NCBI GenBank assembly: GCA_021647585.1
Contig: JAKIUK010000032.1
Location: forward strand, 1-43,484
DNA: 43,484 nt
Origin: Methylococcaceae bacterium
GTDB taxonomy: Bacteria > Pseudomonadota > Gammaproteobacteria > Methylococcales > Methylomonadaceae
Direction of reading: 5' to 3'
In this document: positions 29,066 to 37,497 of the stretch, one piece after another
Layout of the letters: each line of letters begins with the position of its first letter
Position numbering within the stretch: position 1 is the first letter of the stretch
Made by a program: the position numbers and the translations under genes
The notes under the pieces: generated by a model
Told to the model about the DNA's origin: nothing
Databases searched by the model: none
Seen by the model: only the letters and a program-made list of their open reading frames with translations

Positions 29066-31972
29066 TTAGTCATTTCCTTCATATTTTGATATGTCTGGAC
29101 AACTACAAAATAAATGTCTGTCCCCATAGGCATTATCTATACGTGCGATAGGCGGCCAATATTTATTATCATGTTGATGGTCATCAGGGAAAAAGGCCTG
29201 TTGTTTTGAATAAGGATGTGTCCATTCATTTTCCATTAATAAACGATGCGTATGTGGCGCATTATGCAGTACATTGTTTTTAACATCCGATTTACCCGTT
29301 TCAATGTCTCTGATTTCCTGACGAATTGTTATTAGAGCATCGCAAAAACGATCAATTTCTGTCTGGTTTTCACTTTCTGTCGGTTCGATCATTAACGTAT
29401 CCGCAACGGGGAATGACATGGTAGGTGCGTGAAATCCAAAATCTATTAGGCGTTTGGCAATGTCATCAACAGAAATGTTGCATGACTTTTTAAATTCACG
29501 GCAGTCTATGATACATTCATGCGCAACGCGATTATTTTTTCCGGTAAATAAAATAGGGTAAAAAGGGCTTAACCGATGAGCGATATAATTAGCACTTAAA
29601 ATAGCATGCAAGGTTGCTTGTTTTAAGCCTGATGCACCCATCATGGCAATATATGCCCAGGAAATAGTCAGAATGCTGGCCGAACCCCAGGGTGCGGCAG
29701 AAATAGTACCGATAGTTCCGTGTTTTGATTTGGCCGGGTTTACTCCATCGACTACAGGGTGATCTGGCAGGTAAGCGGCTAGATGTTGTCCCACACCAAT
29801 GGGACCAACTCCGGGGCCTCCGCCTCCATGTGGAATAGCGAATGTTTTATGCAGATTAAGATGAGCGACATCTGCACCTATTTTCCCTGGACGACTTAAC
29901 CCGACTAGCGCATTAAAATTGGCACCATCCAGATAAACCTGGCCTCCATGCTGGTGAATAATATCACAGATTTCCCTGAAACCTTCTTCATAAACACCAT
30001 GTGTTGAAGGGTAGGTAATCATTAGAGCGCCCAGATTTTGTTGATATTGAATTACCTTTTTATTTAAGTCTTCCAGGCTGACATTTCCATTATCATCACA
30101 CGCCAATACAACGACTTCAAATCCTGCCATTACCGCACTGGCAGGGTTGGTACCATGTGCTGAAGCAGGAATTAAACAAATATTTCTGTGTGTTTCACAG
30201 CGAACCGCGTGGTATTTGGCAATCACCAATAATCCAGTATATTCACCTTGAGAACCTGCATTGGGCTGAAAAGAAAAGGCATCGAAACCGGTTAAGTCAC
30301 ACAGCATTTCCTCTAGTTCATCAATCATCTGTTGATAACCGAGTGTTTGATATATCGGTGCAAACGGGTGCATGTTGCTGAATTCATAGTTAGAAACAGC
30401 TTGCATTTCGGTCGCGGCATTAAGCTTCATTGTGCAAGAGCCTAATGGGATCATGCTGCGGTCAAGGGCAATGTCTTTACTGGCGAGATGTCGCATATAA
30501 CGCATCATTTCAGTTTCAGAATGGTATTTTTCAAACACGGGATGCTGAAGAATCTTATTTTTACGTAGCAAAGAATCTGTTATGCACTCTGAAATATGAC
30601 AGTCCAAGCTATTAATATCAGGAATATCAACGGTAGCTGAGGTAAACAGCCGCCATATTCTTCTTAGAGTTTGTCGGGTGGTTGTCTCATCCAAGGATAT
30701 GCCTAAAGTGTTAGTATCAATTAATCGAAAATTGATTTCTTCTTCCTGAGCTTGATTTGCCAGTCTTTTTGCACGATGAGGTGTATTAATGATAAAGGTA
30801 TCAAAATAACTTTTACTGGGGATTTTGTACCCCAATTGCTGAAGTCCTGCTACTAGTATTTGTGTATAGCGATGGATACGACTGGCAATTAAGTATAAAC
30901 CTTTGGGGCCATGATAAATGGCATAAAATCCTGCAATGACAGCAAGTAAAACCTGAGATGTACATATATTACTGGTCGCTTTGTCTCTACGAATATGCTG
31001 CTCACGAGTTTGCAGCGACATACGATAGGCAATTTGTCCGTGTATATCTTTAGATACTCCGATAATACGACCGGGTATTGAGCGTTTATAGGACTCTCTG
31101 GTAGCAAAAAAAGCAGCATGTGGTCCTCCATAGCCCATGGGAACTCCAAAACGCTGAGAGTTTCCTACAACAATATCAACATCAAAATCAGCTGGAGATT
31201 TCAATAAAATAAGGCTGAGTAAATCAGCAGCTACTGTGACGAGGGCTTGCTGTTGATGCGCAGATTTCACTATAGTAGTAAGATCATGTATTTCACCTTT
31301 AGACCCTGGATATTGAACCAGAACGGCAAAATAATCCCTATTTTCCAAATCTTGAAATGGACATCCTATGATCGTGTTATAACCCAATGAAAGTGCACGT
31401 GTTTGCATCACCGCGATGGTTTGAGGATGGCACTCCATATCAATAAAAACGTTATTAGATTTGCTTTTAGATAATCGCCGTGACATAGCCATGGCTTCAG
31501 CAGCTGCAGTTGCCTCATCAAGTAACGAGGCATTAGCGAGTTCCATACCGGTTAAATCAATCACCATTTGCTGAAAATTGATTAAGGCTTCCAGGCGACC
31601 CTGGCTGACTTCGGCCTGATAGGGGGTGTAAGCAGTATACCAGGCAGGATTTTCCAATACATTTCGTTTTATTACTGCTGGCATAATAGTGTCGTAGTAG
31701 CCCATACCGATCATGGATGTATAAACTTTATTACGCCGGCGGATTTTTCTTAGGTATTCGATGACCGCACGTTCACTGATTGTTTCGGTCAGTTTCAGAG
31801 GTTCATTACTCAGAATATTGTTGGGAATAGCTTGTTCAATGAGTTCATCCAGGTTTGCTAATCCCAGTTTCGATAACATTGCTGATGTTTGCTGCTGATT
31901 TGTACCAATATGTCGGCGAATAAAGTTACCACGCATTTCCAGTTCGTTTAACGGTAACTCGAATGTAGACAT
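29066..31972 (-). CDS. gcvP: Glycine dehydrogenase (decarboxylating), P protein
   Basis: A 968-residue full-length fused P protein of the glycine cleavage system. The pyridoxal-phosphate Lys709 is in LNLHKTFAIPHGGGGPGVGPIG, the standard site. Both the N-terminal half (FIRRHIGTNQQQ, GMGYYDT) and the C-terminal half are intact. It decarboxylates glycine and passes the aminomethyl group to the lipoyl arm of the H protein. It follows gcvT with two bases between stop and start. gcvH, commonly in the same operon, is not here and must be encoded elsewhere. Confidence 0.95.
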   Translation of the reverse strand: MSTFELPLNELEMRGNFIRRHIGTNQQQTSAMLSKLGLANLDELIEQAIPNNILSNEPLKLTETISERAVIEYLRKIRRRNKVYTSMIGMGYYDTIMPAVIKRNVLENPAWYTAYTPYQAEVSQGRLEALINFQQMVIDLTGMELANASLLDEATAAAEAMAMSRRLSKSKSNNVFIDMECHPQTIAVMQTRALSLGYNTIIGCPFQDLENRDYFAVLVQYPGSKGEIHDLTTIVKSAHQQQALVTVAADLLSLILLKSPADFDVDIVVGNSQRFGVPMGYGGPHAAFFATRESYKRSIPGRIIGVSKDIHGQIAYRMSLQTREQHIRRDKATSNICTSQVLLAVIAGFYAIYHGPKGLYLIASRIHRYTQILVAGLQQLGYKIPSKSYFDTFIINTPHRAKRLANQAQEEEINFRLIDTNTLGISLDETTTRQTLRRIWRLFTSATVDIPDINSLDCHISECITDSLLRKNKILQHPVFEKYHSETEMMRYMRHLASKDIALDRSMIPLGSCTMKLNAATEMQAVSNYEFSNMHPFAPIYQTLGYQQMIDELEEMLCDLTGFDAFSFQPNAGSQGEYTGLLVIAKYHAVRCETHRNICLIPASAHGTNPASAVMAGFEVVVLACDDNGNVSLEDLNKKVIQYQQNLGALMITYPSTHGVYEEGFREICDIIHQHGGQVYLDGANFNALVGLSRPGKIGADVAHLNLHKTFAIPHGGGGPGVGPIGVGQHLAAYLPDHPVVDGVNPAKSKHGTIGTISAAPWGSASILTISWAYIAMMGASGLKQATLHAILSANYIAHRLSPFYPILFTGKNNRVAHECIIDCREFKKSCNISVDDIAKRLIDFGFHAPTMSFPVADTLMIEPTESENQTEIDRFCDALITIRQEIRDIETGKSDVKNNVLHNAPHTHRLLMENEWTHPYSKQQAFFPDDHQHDNKYWPPIARIDNAYGDRHLFCSCPDISKYEGND

Positions 31973-31974
31973 GA

Positions 31975-33060
31975 TTATGACCTATGGTAGCGGTGTGGAA
32001 TAAAGGGTAGTGAGGAAATGTTAGCTATAATAGTACGGCTTCTTACTGTAGCGTACAAGACTTGTTCTTTATAGCCGCTATCTATTAACGCCAGAGCGAT
32101 GGGTTTGTTCATGCTAGGCGAAAAGCTGCCACTGGTCACTAAACCAATTTTAATATTTTGGCTGTCAAATAAGTCGGAGCCACTTCTGATGGGTATTTTT
32201 CCTTCAATGAGTAGGCCTACGCGTTTGTTTGTAGCCCCCTGTTTTAATTGAGACTGGATCGTGTCTGCTCCTAGAAAGTTATCTACATCTTTCCTGAATG
32301 TCCATTTTAATCCGGCTTCTACTGGACTGATGGTTTCACTGAGTTCATGTCCGTATAAGCAGAGTCCTGCTTCAAGTCTCAGAGTATCCCTGGCTCCTAA
32401 GCCGATAGCTTCAACCTGGTCAAATGCTAACAGCTGCTTAGCCAGTGATTCGGCATATTGATTTGCGATCGAAATTTCAAAACCATCCTCGCCAGTGTAA
32501 CCACAGCGACTGATAAAACAGGGCATATCAGAAATTTGGGTAGTACAAGTCTGCATAAATGAAAGCTCCGATGCAGGTGCTGAAAGTTGAGCCATGATTA
32601 TAGCCGAAGCTGGACCTTGTATGGCAAACAGGGCTTGATCCTGTAAAACTTTGACTTCACAGTGCTCAGATAAATGCTGCTTTAGATGAGTAAAGTCTTT
32701 CTCTTTACAGGCTGCATTTACTATGATGAAAAAGCCGGACTCTGTACGTGTAATGATAATGTCATCAATAATACCGCCATTTTTATTGGTGAGTACTGTG
32801 TAACGTTGTTGTCCTGATTTAAGCCCTGAAATGTTGCCGGGTGTTAGTTTTTCAAGTTCTTGTGCCGAGGTTTTACCTGTAATAATGCATTGTCCCATGT
32901 GTGAAATATCAAAAAATCCCACATGTTTTCGGCAATGTAAATGCTCTTGAATAATGCCTGAGGTATATTGCACAGGCATTTTATAACCAGCAAAAGGCAC
33001 CATTTTTGCGTCTAATTCAAGATGGAGATTATAAAGAGGTGTTTTGATTAGTTCTTGCAT
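31975..33060 (-). CDS. gcvT: Aminomethyltransferase, T protein of glycine cleavage
   Basis: A 361-residue T protein with TPLYNLHLELDAKMVPFAGY at the start, HVGFFDISHMGQ, YTGEDGFEIS and GLGARDTLRLEAGLCLYGHEL, all family hallmarks. It transfers the methylene group to tetrahydrofolate and releases ammonia. It is the first gene of the gcvT-gcvP pair. The leader (33061-33110) shows no glycine riboswitch core, so control by that device is unlikely. Confidence 0.95.
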   Translation of the reverse strand: MQELIKTPLYNLHLELDAKMVPFAGYKMPVQYTSGIIQEHLHCRKHVGFFDISHMGQCIITGKTSAQELEKLTPGNISGLKSGQQRYTVLTNKNGGIIDDIIITRTESGFFIIVNAACKEKDFTHLKQHLSEHCEVKVLQDQALFAIQGPASAIIMAQLSAPASELSFMQTCTTQISDMPCFISRCGYTGEDGFEISIANQYAESLAKQLLAFDQVEAIGLGARDTLRLEAGLCLYGHELSETISPVEAGLKWTFRKDVDNFLGADTIQSQLKQGATNKRVGLLIEGKIPIRSGSDLFDSQNIKIGLVTSGSFSPSMNKPIALALIDSGYKEQVLYATVRSRTIIANISSLPFIPHRYHRS

Positions 33061-33119
33061 GATACTTAATAGGGATGAGCGGGAAAGACCTTAGTGATTC
33101 ATTACAAACAACAATAACA

Positions 33120-33259
33120 TTATAAAACATGGCTATATTCAAACCACAGGTTATCTTTTGAAAGTGAGGCTAAAGCCTCACTTCCACGCTGAAAATTGTT
33201 TAGCTAATTATGAACCTATTTTCAACCCAACCTGTGGTTAGTTCATAGTCATGTTATAA
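33120..33259. mobile_element. Imperfect inverted-repeat element with a REP-like core
   Basis: Arms 33120-33152 (TTATAAAACATGGCTATATT...ACCACAGGTT) and 33229-33259 (AACCTGTGGTT...CATGTTATAA) are imperfect inverted repeats. The centre holds the palindrome GTGAGGCTAAAGCCTCAC at 33164-33181, which is REP-like. It lies upstream of gcvT. It is probably a decayed MITE. Confidence 0.6.
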
Positions 33260-33296
33260 AAAGGAATTCAAAGCTAAGAAAACAGCCCTGTTTTTC

Positions 33297-33458
33297 TTAT
33301 AAGTGGTGTAAAATAATAATTCTGGATGAGGCATACAAAATGGGCAAATAGAAGTAGAAAATAACTGCACTCAACGGATACATAACCAGAGAAATATGCT
33401 CTGAAAATGATAGCAGAAATGCAATAAGGATGGTTATAAATAGAGGGATAGATCCCAT
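33297..33458 (-). CDS. Possible 53-residue membrane microprotein
   Basis: A minus-strand frame starting MGSIPLFITILIAFLLSF and ending ASSRIIILHHL. It would form one or two membrane helices, and hydrophobic residues are unusually dense. An overlapping 65-codon frame in another phase (33274-33471) looks less protein-like. There is no good ribosome binding site, and short hydrophobic frames arise by chance in AT-rich DNA. I list it as a candidate only. Confidence 0.22.
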   Translation of the reverse strand: MGSIPLFITILIAFLLSFSEHISLVMYPLSAVIFYFYLPILYASSRIIILHHL

Positions 33459-33573
33459 GGTTTTTTATCACAAGGTAATATTGACTTGATAATAAATTTT
33501 GAAGTCAATAAACCCTTTTCAATTCCCGAAGTTGTCAGCAAATAATAAACAGAGTTAACGCCAAACTTTTTCT

Positions 33574-34866
33574 ATGAATAGACGGATACAAAAAACTTTT
33601 TTTTTAATATTGCTTTGGGCAACAAGTTTGGTCAATGCGACAACAATTCAGACTATAAAAATTGCTTACATCACTCAAGAGCAGAAAGTACCCGCCGCAT
33701 TATCAAATTTAGATGCCTTTATCCAGCAAAAAGGCTTGATAGGCGCTGAAATTGCAATTGCTGATAATAATACAACAGGACAATTTACTGGGCAAAAATT
33801 TAATTTACAAAAAATCATTGTTCCTGTTTCTGCTGATGTTGTTACAGTTTTTAAGCAACTGGTGATGGATGACACGTTTTTTGTTATTACTAATTTACCC
33901 GCTGATCTATTAATACGATTAGCTGATCTTGATTCTGCAAAGAGAAAGCTGTTTTTTGATGCGACAACCACGGATGATGAATTAAGAAATAGCCACTGTA
34001 GAAAAAACATTCTACATATGTTGCCGAGCAGGGCTATGAGAGCCGATGCGCTGGCTCAATATATGATGAAAAAAAGATGGAAAAAATGGTTTTTAGTCAC
34101 TGGAATGAGTAATGAAGACCAGGCCTATGCCAGAGCAATTAAACGTGCTGCAGAACGCTTTGGAATGAAAATTGTTACTGAAAAGCAATGGACTCATACC
34201 TATGATGCTCGAAGAACAGCTCAATCGGATGTGCCGGTTTTTACTCAGGGTGTTGAATATGATGTGCTGGTTGTAGCAGATGAACAGGGTCTGTTTGGAG
34301 AATATTTTCAGTACCGTAGCTGGATTCCTCGTCCGGTTATTGGTACTCAGGGTTTGGTTCCCACCTCATGGCATAGGACACATGAGCAATGGGGCGCAGT
34401 ACAAGTTCAGAATCGTTTTAAAGAATTGGCGGGTCGATGGATGGAGGAACAGGATTATGGTGCTTATCTCGCAGTAAGATCGATTGGAGAAGCCTCAGTT
34501 AGAACTGAATCCAACCAGATGCAAATATTAAAAAACTATCTGTTAGGCGATGAATTTGCATTACAAGGTTATAAAGGTAAACCTTTATCCTTCAGATCCT
34601 GGAATGGACAATTAAGGCAGCCCGTATTATTGGCAGCCGCACGTTCACTGGTAACAGTCGCTCCAATAGAAGGGTTTTTACATCCTAAAACAGAGTTGGA
34701 TACGCTTGGGTTTGATCAAGCTGAATCGACCTGTATGAACGGTAGCAAAAACACAAATTTAGCACCACTTGCTATACAAGAAGATAAGCAAAGTGAGGGT
34801 GAGAATAAGTTGCAAAAATTAAAGCAACAAATAATAAATAAACTTAAACAGTTTGGGTGGAAATAA
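33574..34866 (+). CDS. Periplasmic binding protein of a PQQ-associated ABC transporter
   Basis: A 430-residue protein with a signal peptide (MNRRIQKTFF to LVNA) and a type I periplasmic binding fold similar to branched-chain amino-acid receptors: IKIAYITQEQ, then RADALAQYMMKKRWKKW and RPVIGTQGLVPTSWHRTHEQWG. This last pattern and the gene order match the substrate-binding family found next to PQQ-dependent alcohol dehydrogenases (as I recall, the TIGR03863 type). The ligand is unknown. It is first in a four-gene cassette and its stop lies four bases before the beta-propeller start. Confidence 0.8.
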   Translation: MNRRIQKTFFLILLWATSLVNATTIQTIKIAYITQEQKVPAALSNLDAFIQQKGLIGAEIAIADNNTTGQFTGQKFNLQKIIVPVSADVVTVFKQLVMDDTFFVITNLPADLLIRLADLDSAKRKLFFDATTTDDELRNSHCRKNILHMLPSRAMRADALAQYMMKKRWKKWFLVTGMSNEDQAYARAIKRAAERFGMKIVTEKQWTHTYDARRTAQSDVPVFTQGVEYDVLVVADEQGLFGEYFQYRSWIPRPVIGTQGLVPTSWHRTHEQWGAVQVQNRFKELAGRWMEEQDYGAYLAVRSIGEASVRTESNQMQILKNYLLGDEFALQGYKGKPLSFRSWNGQLRQPVLLAAARSLVTVAPIEGFLHPKTELDTLGFDQAESTCMNGSKNTNLAPLAIQEDKQSEGENKLQKLKQQIINKLKQFGWK

Positions 34867-34870
34867 TAAA

Positions 34871-35851
34871 ATGAAACAAAGTATTTTGGGTGTTGGCTTA
34901 TTCTCTTTCCTGGTGAGTCTTTCTATGCTGAGTTATTCGGTTCAGGCTGAAACTGTTTTTGTTACTTTAGAAAAAGATAATGCATTAGCGGTGGTAGACC
35001 CCATTGAGGGCAAACTTATAAAAATAGTAGATATTGGGCTGCGACCCAGAGGGATAACTCTTAGCCCTGATAATAAATATTTGTATGTTGCAACCAGTGA
35101 TGAAGACACGGTTAAGATTATTGATACAGAAACCTTTGCAGAAGTGGGACAATTGCCATCAGGAGAAGATCCTGAAACATTTGCCCTAAACCCAGCCGGT
35201 GATCGATTATATGTTTCAAATGAAGATGATAATTTAGTCACTGTTATCGATGTTGCTAATAAAAAGGTAATTGCTCAGGTTAAAGTGGGGGTGGAACCTG
35301 AAGGTATCGTCGTGAGTCCTGATAACCGGTGGGTGATTAGTGCCACAGAAACAACGAATATGATTCACTGGATTGATACGAAAACCAATACTATTGTAGA
35401 AAACACATTGGTCGATCCGCGCCCCAGAGCGGCCAGTTTTGTCTCTGATAATACCCAGTTATGGGTAACATCTGAAATTGCGGGTACTTTAATGATTTTA
35501 GATGTTAATAGTAAACAGATTATTAAAAAAATTAGACTGGATATTCCCGGTGTAAGTACTGACAAAATTCAGCCAGTCGGTGTAGTCATTGATAAGGAGA
35601 GAAGATGGGGATATGTCGCAATTGGTCCGGCTAATCGAGTAGCAGTCATTAATGCCCAAACTTTGGAAGTTGAAAAGTTTTTACTGGTAGGGCAGCGTGT
35701 GTGGAACCTGGCTTTTTCCCCTGATCAGAAAAGACTTTACACTACCAATGGCAAAAGTAATGATATTTCAATTATAGATCTTGAAAGTCATAAAGTAACA
35801 AAATCAGTAGGCGTTGGGCGTTTTCCCTGGGGAATCGTTTCAAAACCATGA
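34871..35851 (+). CDS. YVTN beta-propeller protein of the PQQ-associated ABC cassette
   Basis: A 326-residue exported protein: signal peptide to VQA, then about seven repeats of the form VFVTLEKDNALAVVDP, YLYVATSDEDTVKIIDT, RLYVSNEDDNLVTVIDV and so on, ending VGRFPWGIV. This is the YVTN/lactonase-like seven-bladed propeller. Propellers in this context accompany PQQ-linked ABC transporters (TIGR03866 type); their role is not settled. I use ATG at 34871; a TTG at 34853 would overlap the previous gene and spoil the signal peptide. The stop overlaps the ATPase start (ATGA). Confidence 0.85.
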   Translation: MKQSILGVGLFSFLVSLSMLSYSVQAETVFVTLEKDNALAVVDPIEGKLIKIVDIGLRPRGITLSPDNKYLYVATSDEDTVKIIDTETFAEVGQLPSGEDPETFALNPAGDRLYVSNEDDNLVTVIDVANKKVIAQVKVGVEPEGIVVSPDNRWVISATETTNMIHWIDTKTNTIVENTLVDPRPRAASFVSDNTQLWVTSEIAGTLMILDVNSKQIIKKIRLDIPGVSTDKIQPVGVVIDKERRWGYVAIGPANRVAVINAQTLEVEKFLLVGQRVWNLAFSPDQKRLYTTNGKSNDISIIDLESHKVTKSVGVGRFPWGIVSKP

Positions 35852-36612
35852 GTATTCAGTCTAGCCAAAGAAATGAACAAGCTGCTGCACTTAGTATTGA
35901 GGACTTAAGTTTTTCATACAGTGGTAGAAAAGCACTGGATAAGGTGAGTTTTTCAGTTAAATCATCAGAATGTACTATTTTGCTTGGACCTAATGGTGCG
36001 GGTAAAAGTACGTTGTTTTCTCTAATCACCCGGTTGTATGATTCACACCACGGAAATATTCAGCTGTGTGGTTTTGATGTAAAAAAGGAAACACGCAATG
36101 CCTTAACCAGGTTAGGAGTGGTATTTCAGCAAACTACATTGGATCTGGATTTAACAGTAATGCAAAATTTACGCTATCACACAGCATTACAAGGCATGAG
36201 CCGGAAATTGGCAAAACAGCGAATACAGCAAGAATTAGAACGCATGTGCATGTATGAAAGGCGCTCAGAGAAAGTACGGCAACTTAATGGTGGGCACAGA
36301 AGGCGCGTGGAAATAGCCCGAGCACTATTACATAAACCCGCATTATTATTATTGGATGAACCCACCACCGGGCTTGATGTGCCAAGTAGACAATCAATTG
36401 TTGAACATGTGCATCAACTGGTAGCAGATCAGGGGCTTGCGGTACTATGGGCTACCCATCTGATTGATGAAATTTATCCACAAGATCAATTGATCATAAT
36501 GCATAAAGGACAAGTAAGAGTTAAAGGATCAGTGGATGAGGTGTTAAAGATTACAAGTTCAGCGTCAATTAATGAAGCATTCAGGCGGTTAACGCAGGGA
36601 GAAAATGTATGA
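35848..36612 (+). CDS. ABC transporter ATP-binding protein of the PQQ-associated cassette
   Basis: A 254-residue ATPase with Walker A GPNGAGKST, Walker B LLLLDEPTTGLD, a Q-loop (VVFQQTTLD) and the H-loop in WATHLIDE. The signature is LNGGHRRRV rather than the canonical LSGGQ, a variation that I associate with this PQQ-linked family. It would energise the permease encoded next. Its start overlaps the propeller stop, and its stop overlaps the permease start, so the three are translationally coupled. Confidence 0.88.
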   Translation: MSIQSSQRNEQAAALSIEDLSFSYSGRKALDKVSFSVKSSECTILLGPNGAGKSTLFSLITRLYDSHHGNIQLCGFDVKKETRNALTRLGVVFQQTTLDLDLTVMQNLRYHTALQGMSRKLAKQRIQQELERMCMYERRSEKVRQLNGGHRRRVEIARALLHKPALLLLDEPTTGLDVPSRQSIVEHVHQLVADQGLAVLWATHLIDEIYPQDQLIIMHKGQVRVKGSVDEVLKITSSASINEAFRRLTQGENV

Positions 36613-37412
36613 ATATCCTTCATTACTGGCGAGCCATGTGGGGAATCATTGGGCGTGAGTTATGGCGTTTTGTCCGCCAAAGAGAGCGTTTTATTTCAGC
36701 CCTGGTACGTCCTTTGGTCTGGCTGTTTATTTTTGCCGCTGGCTTTAGAGCTGCATTAGGGCTGGCTATTAGCCCACCGTATGAAACGTATATTCTATAT
36801 GAAGTTTATATTACGCCTGGATTGATGGGCATGATTCAGCTTTTTAATGGCATGCAAAGTTCTTTATCAATGGTCTATGACAGGGAAATGGGTAGTATGC
36901 GGATATTGATGGTATGTCCTTTACCCCGCTGGTTTTTGTTAGTCAGTAAATTAGTCGCCGGTGTCTCTGTTTCCATTGTTCAAGTTTATGTGTTTTTAAC
37001 CATAGCCTGGTTTTATGATATTGAACCGCCTTTGGTAGGCTATTTCTGGGTTTTCCCTGCTTTAATACTTTCCGGATTGATGCTGGGTGCCTTAGGCTTA
37101 TTGTTATCATCATTTATCAAACAACTGGAAAATTTTGCTGGGGTGATGAATTTTGTGATTTTTCCGATGTTTTTTATGTCCACTGCCCTGTATCCGCTAT
37201 GGAAAATGAAAGAATCCAGCGAGTTATTACATAGTCTTGCTTTTTATAATCCATTTTCACAGGCAGTAGAATTAATTAGATTTGCACTGTATGGACAGTT
37301 CAATGAATATGCATTTATTTATACTTTTTGTGCATTTTCTTTTTTTATGATTGCGGCTGTCATAGGCTATAATCCATCCAAAGGAATGATGATGAAAAAA
37401 GGAGGAAAGTAG
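36609..37412 (+). CDS. ABC-2 type permease of the PQQ-associated cassette
   Basis: A 267-residue membrane protein with six predicted helices. The motif ELWRFVRQRERFISALVRPLVWLF at the N-terminus and YNPFSQAVELIRFALYGQ near the C-terminus are those of the ABC-2 (exporter-type) permease family. ABC-2 permeases generally export, whereas the cassette also has a periplasmic binding protein of importer type, so the direction of transport is unclear. The equivalent gene in the pseudomonad ped cluster supports alcohol oxidation. It ends the coupled cassette. Confidence 0.87.
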   Translation: MNILHYWRAMWGIIGRELWRFVRQRERFISALVRPLVWLFIFAAGFRAALGLAISPPYETYILYEVYITPGLMGMIQLFNGMQSSLSMVYDREMGSMRILMVCPLPRWFLLVSKLVAGVSVSIVQVYVFLTIAWFYDIEPPLVGYFWVFPALILSGLMLGALGLLLSSFIKQLENFAGVMNFVIFPMFFMSTALYPLWKMKESSELLHSLAFYNPFSQAVELIRFALYGQFNEYAFIYTFCAFSFFMIAAVIGYNPSKGMMMKKGGK

Positions 37413-37497
37413 TGCAAATAGTTGAAATGGACGATTAAAATACTCTAATATAGTCTAAACTTAATCAATCTTATAACTGCTAATCATTGGATGGTTT

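Noticed and set aside
33061..33120. Glycine riboswitch in the gcvT leader
   Set aside because: I could not find the conserved aptamer cores, and an inverted-repeat element begins only 60 bases upstream of the start codon.
33274..33471. A 65-codon minus-strand frame
   Set aside because: Composition is poor for a protein; the overlapping 53-codon frame in another phase is the better, though still weak, candidate.
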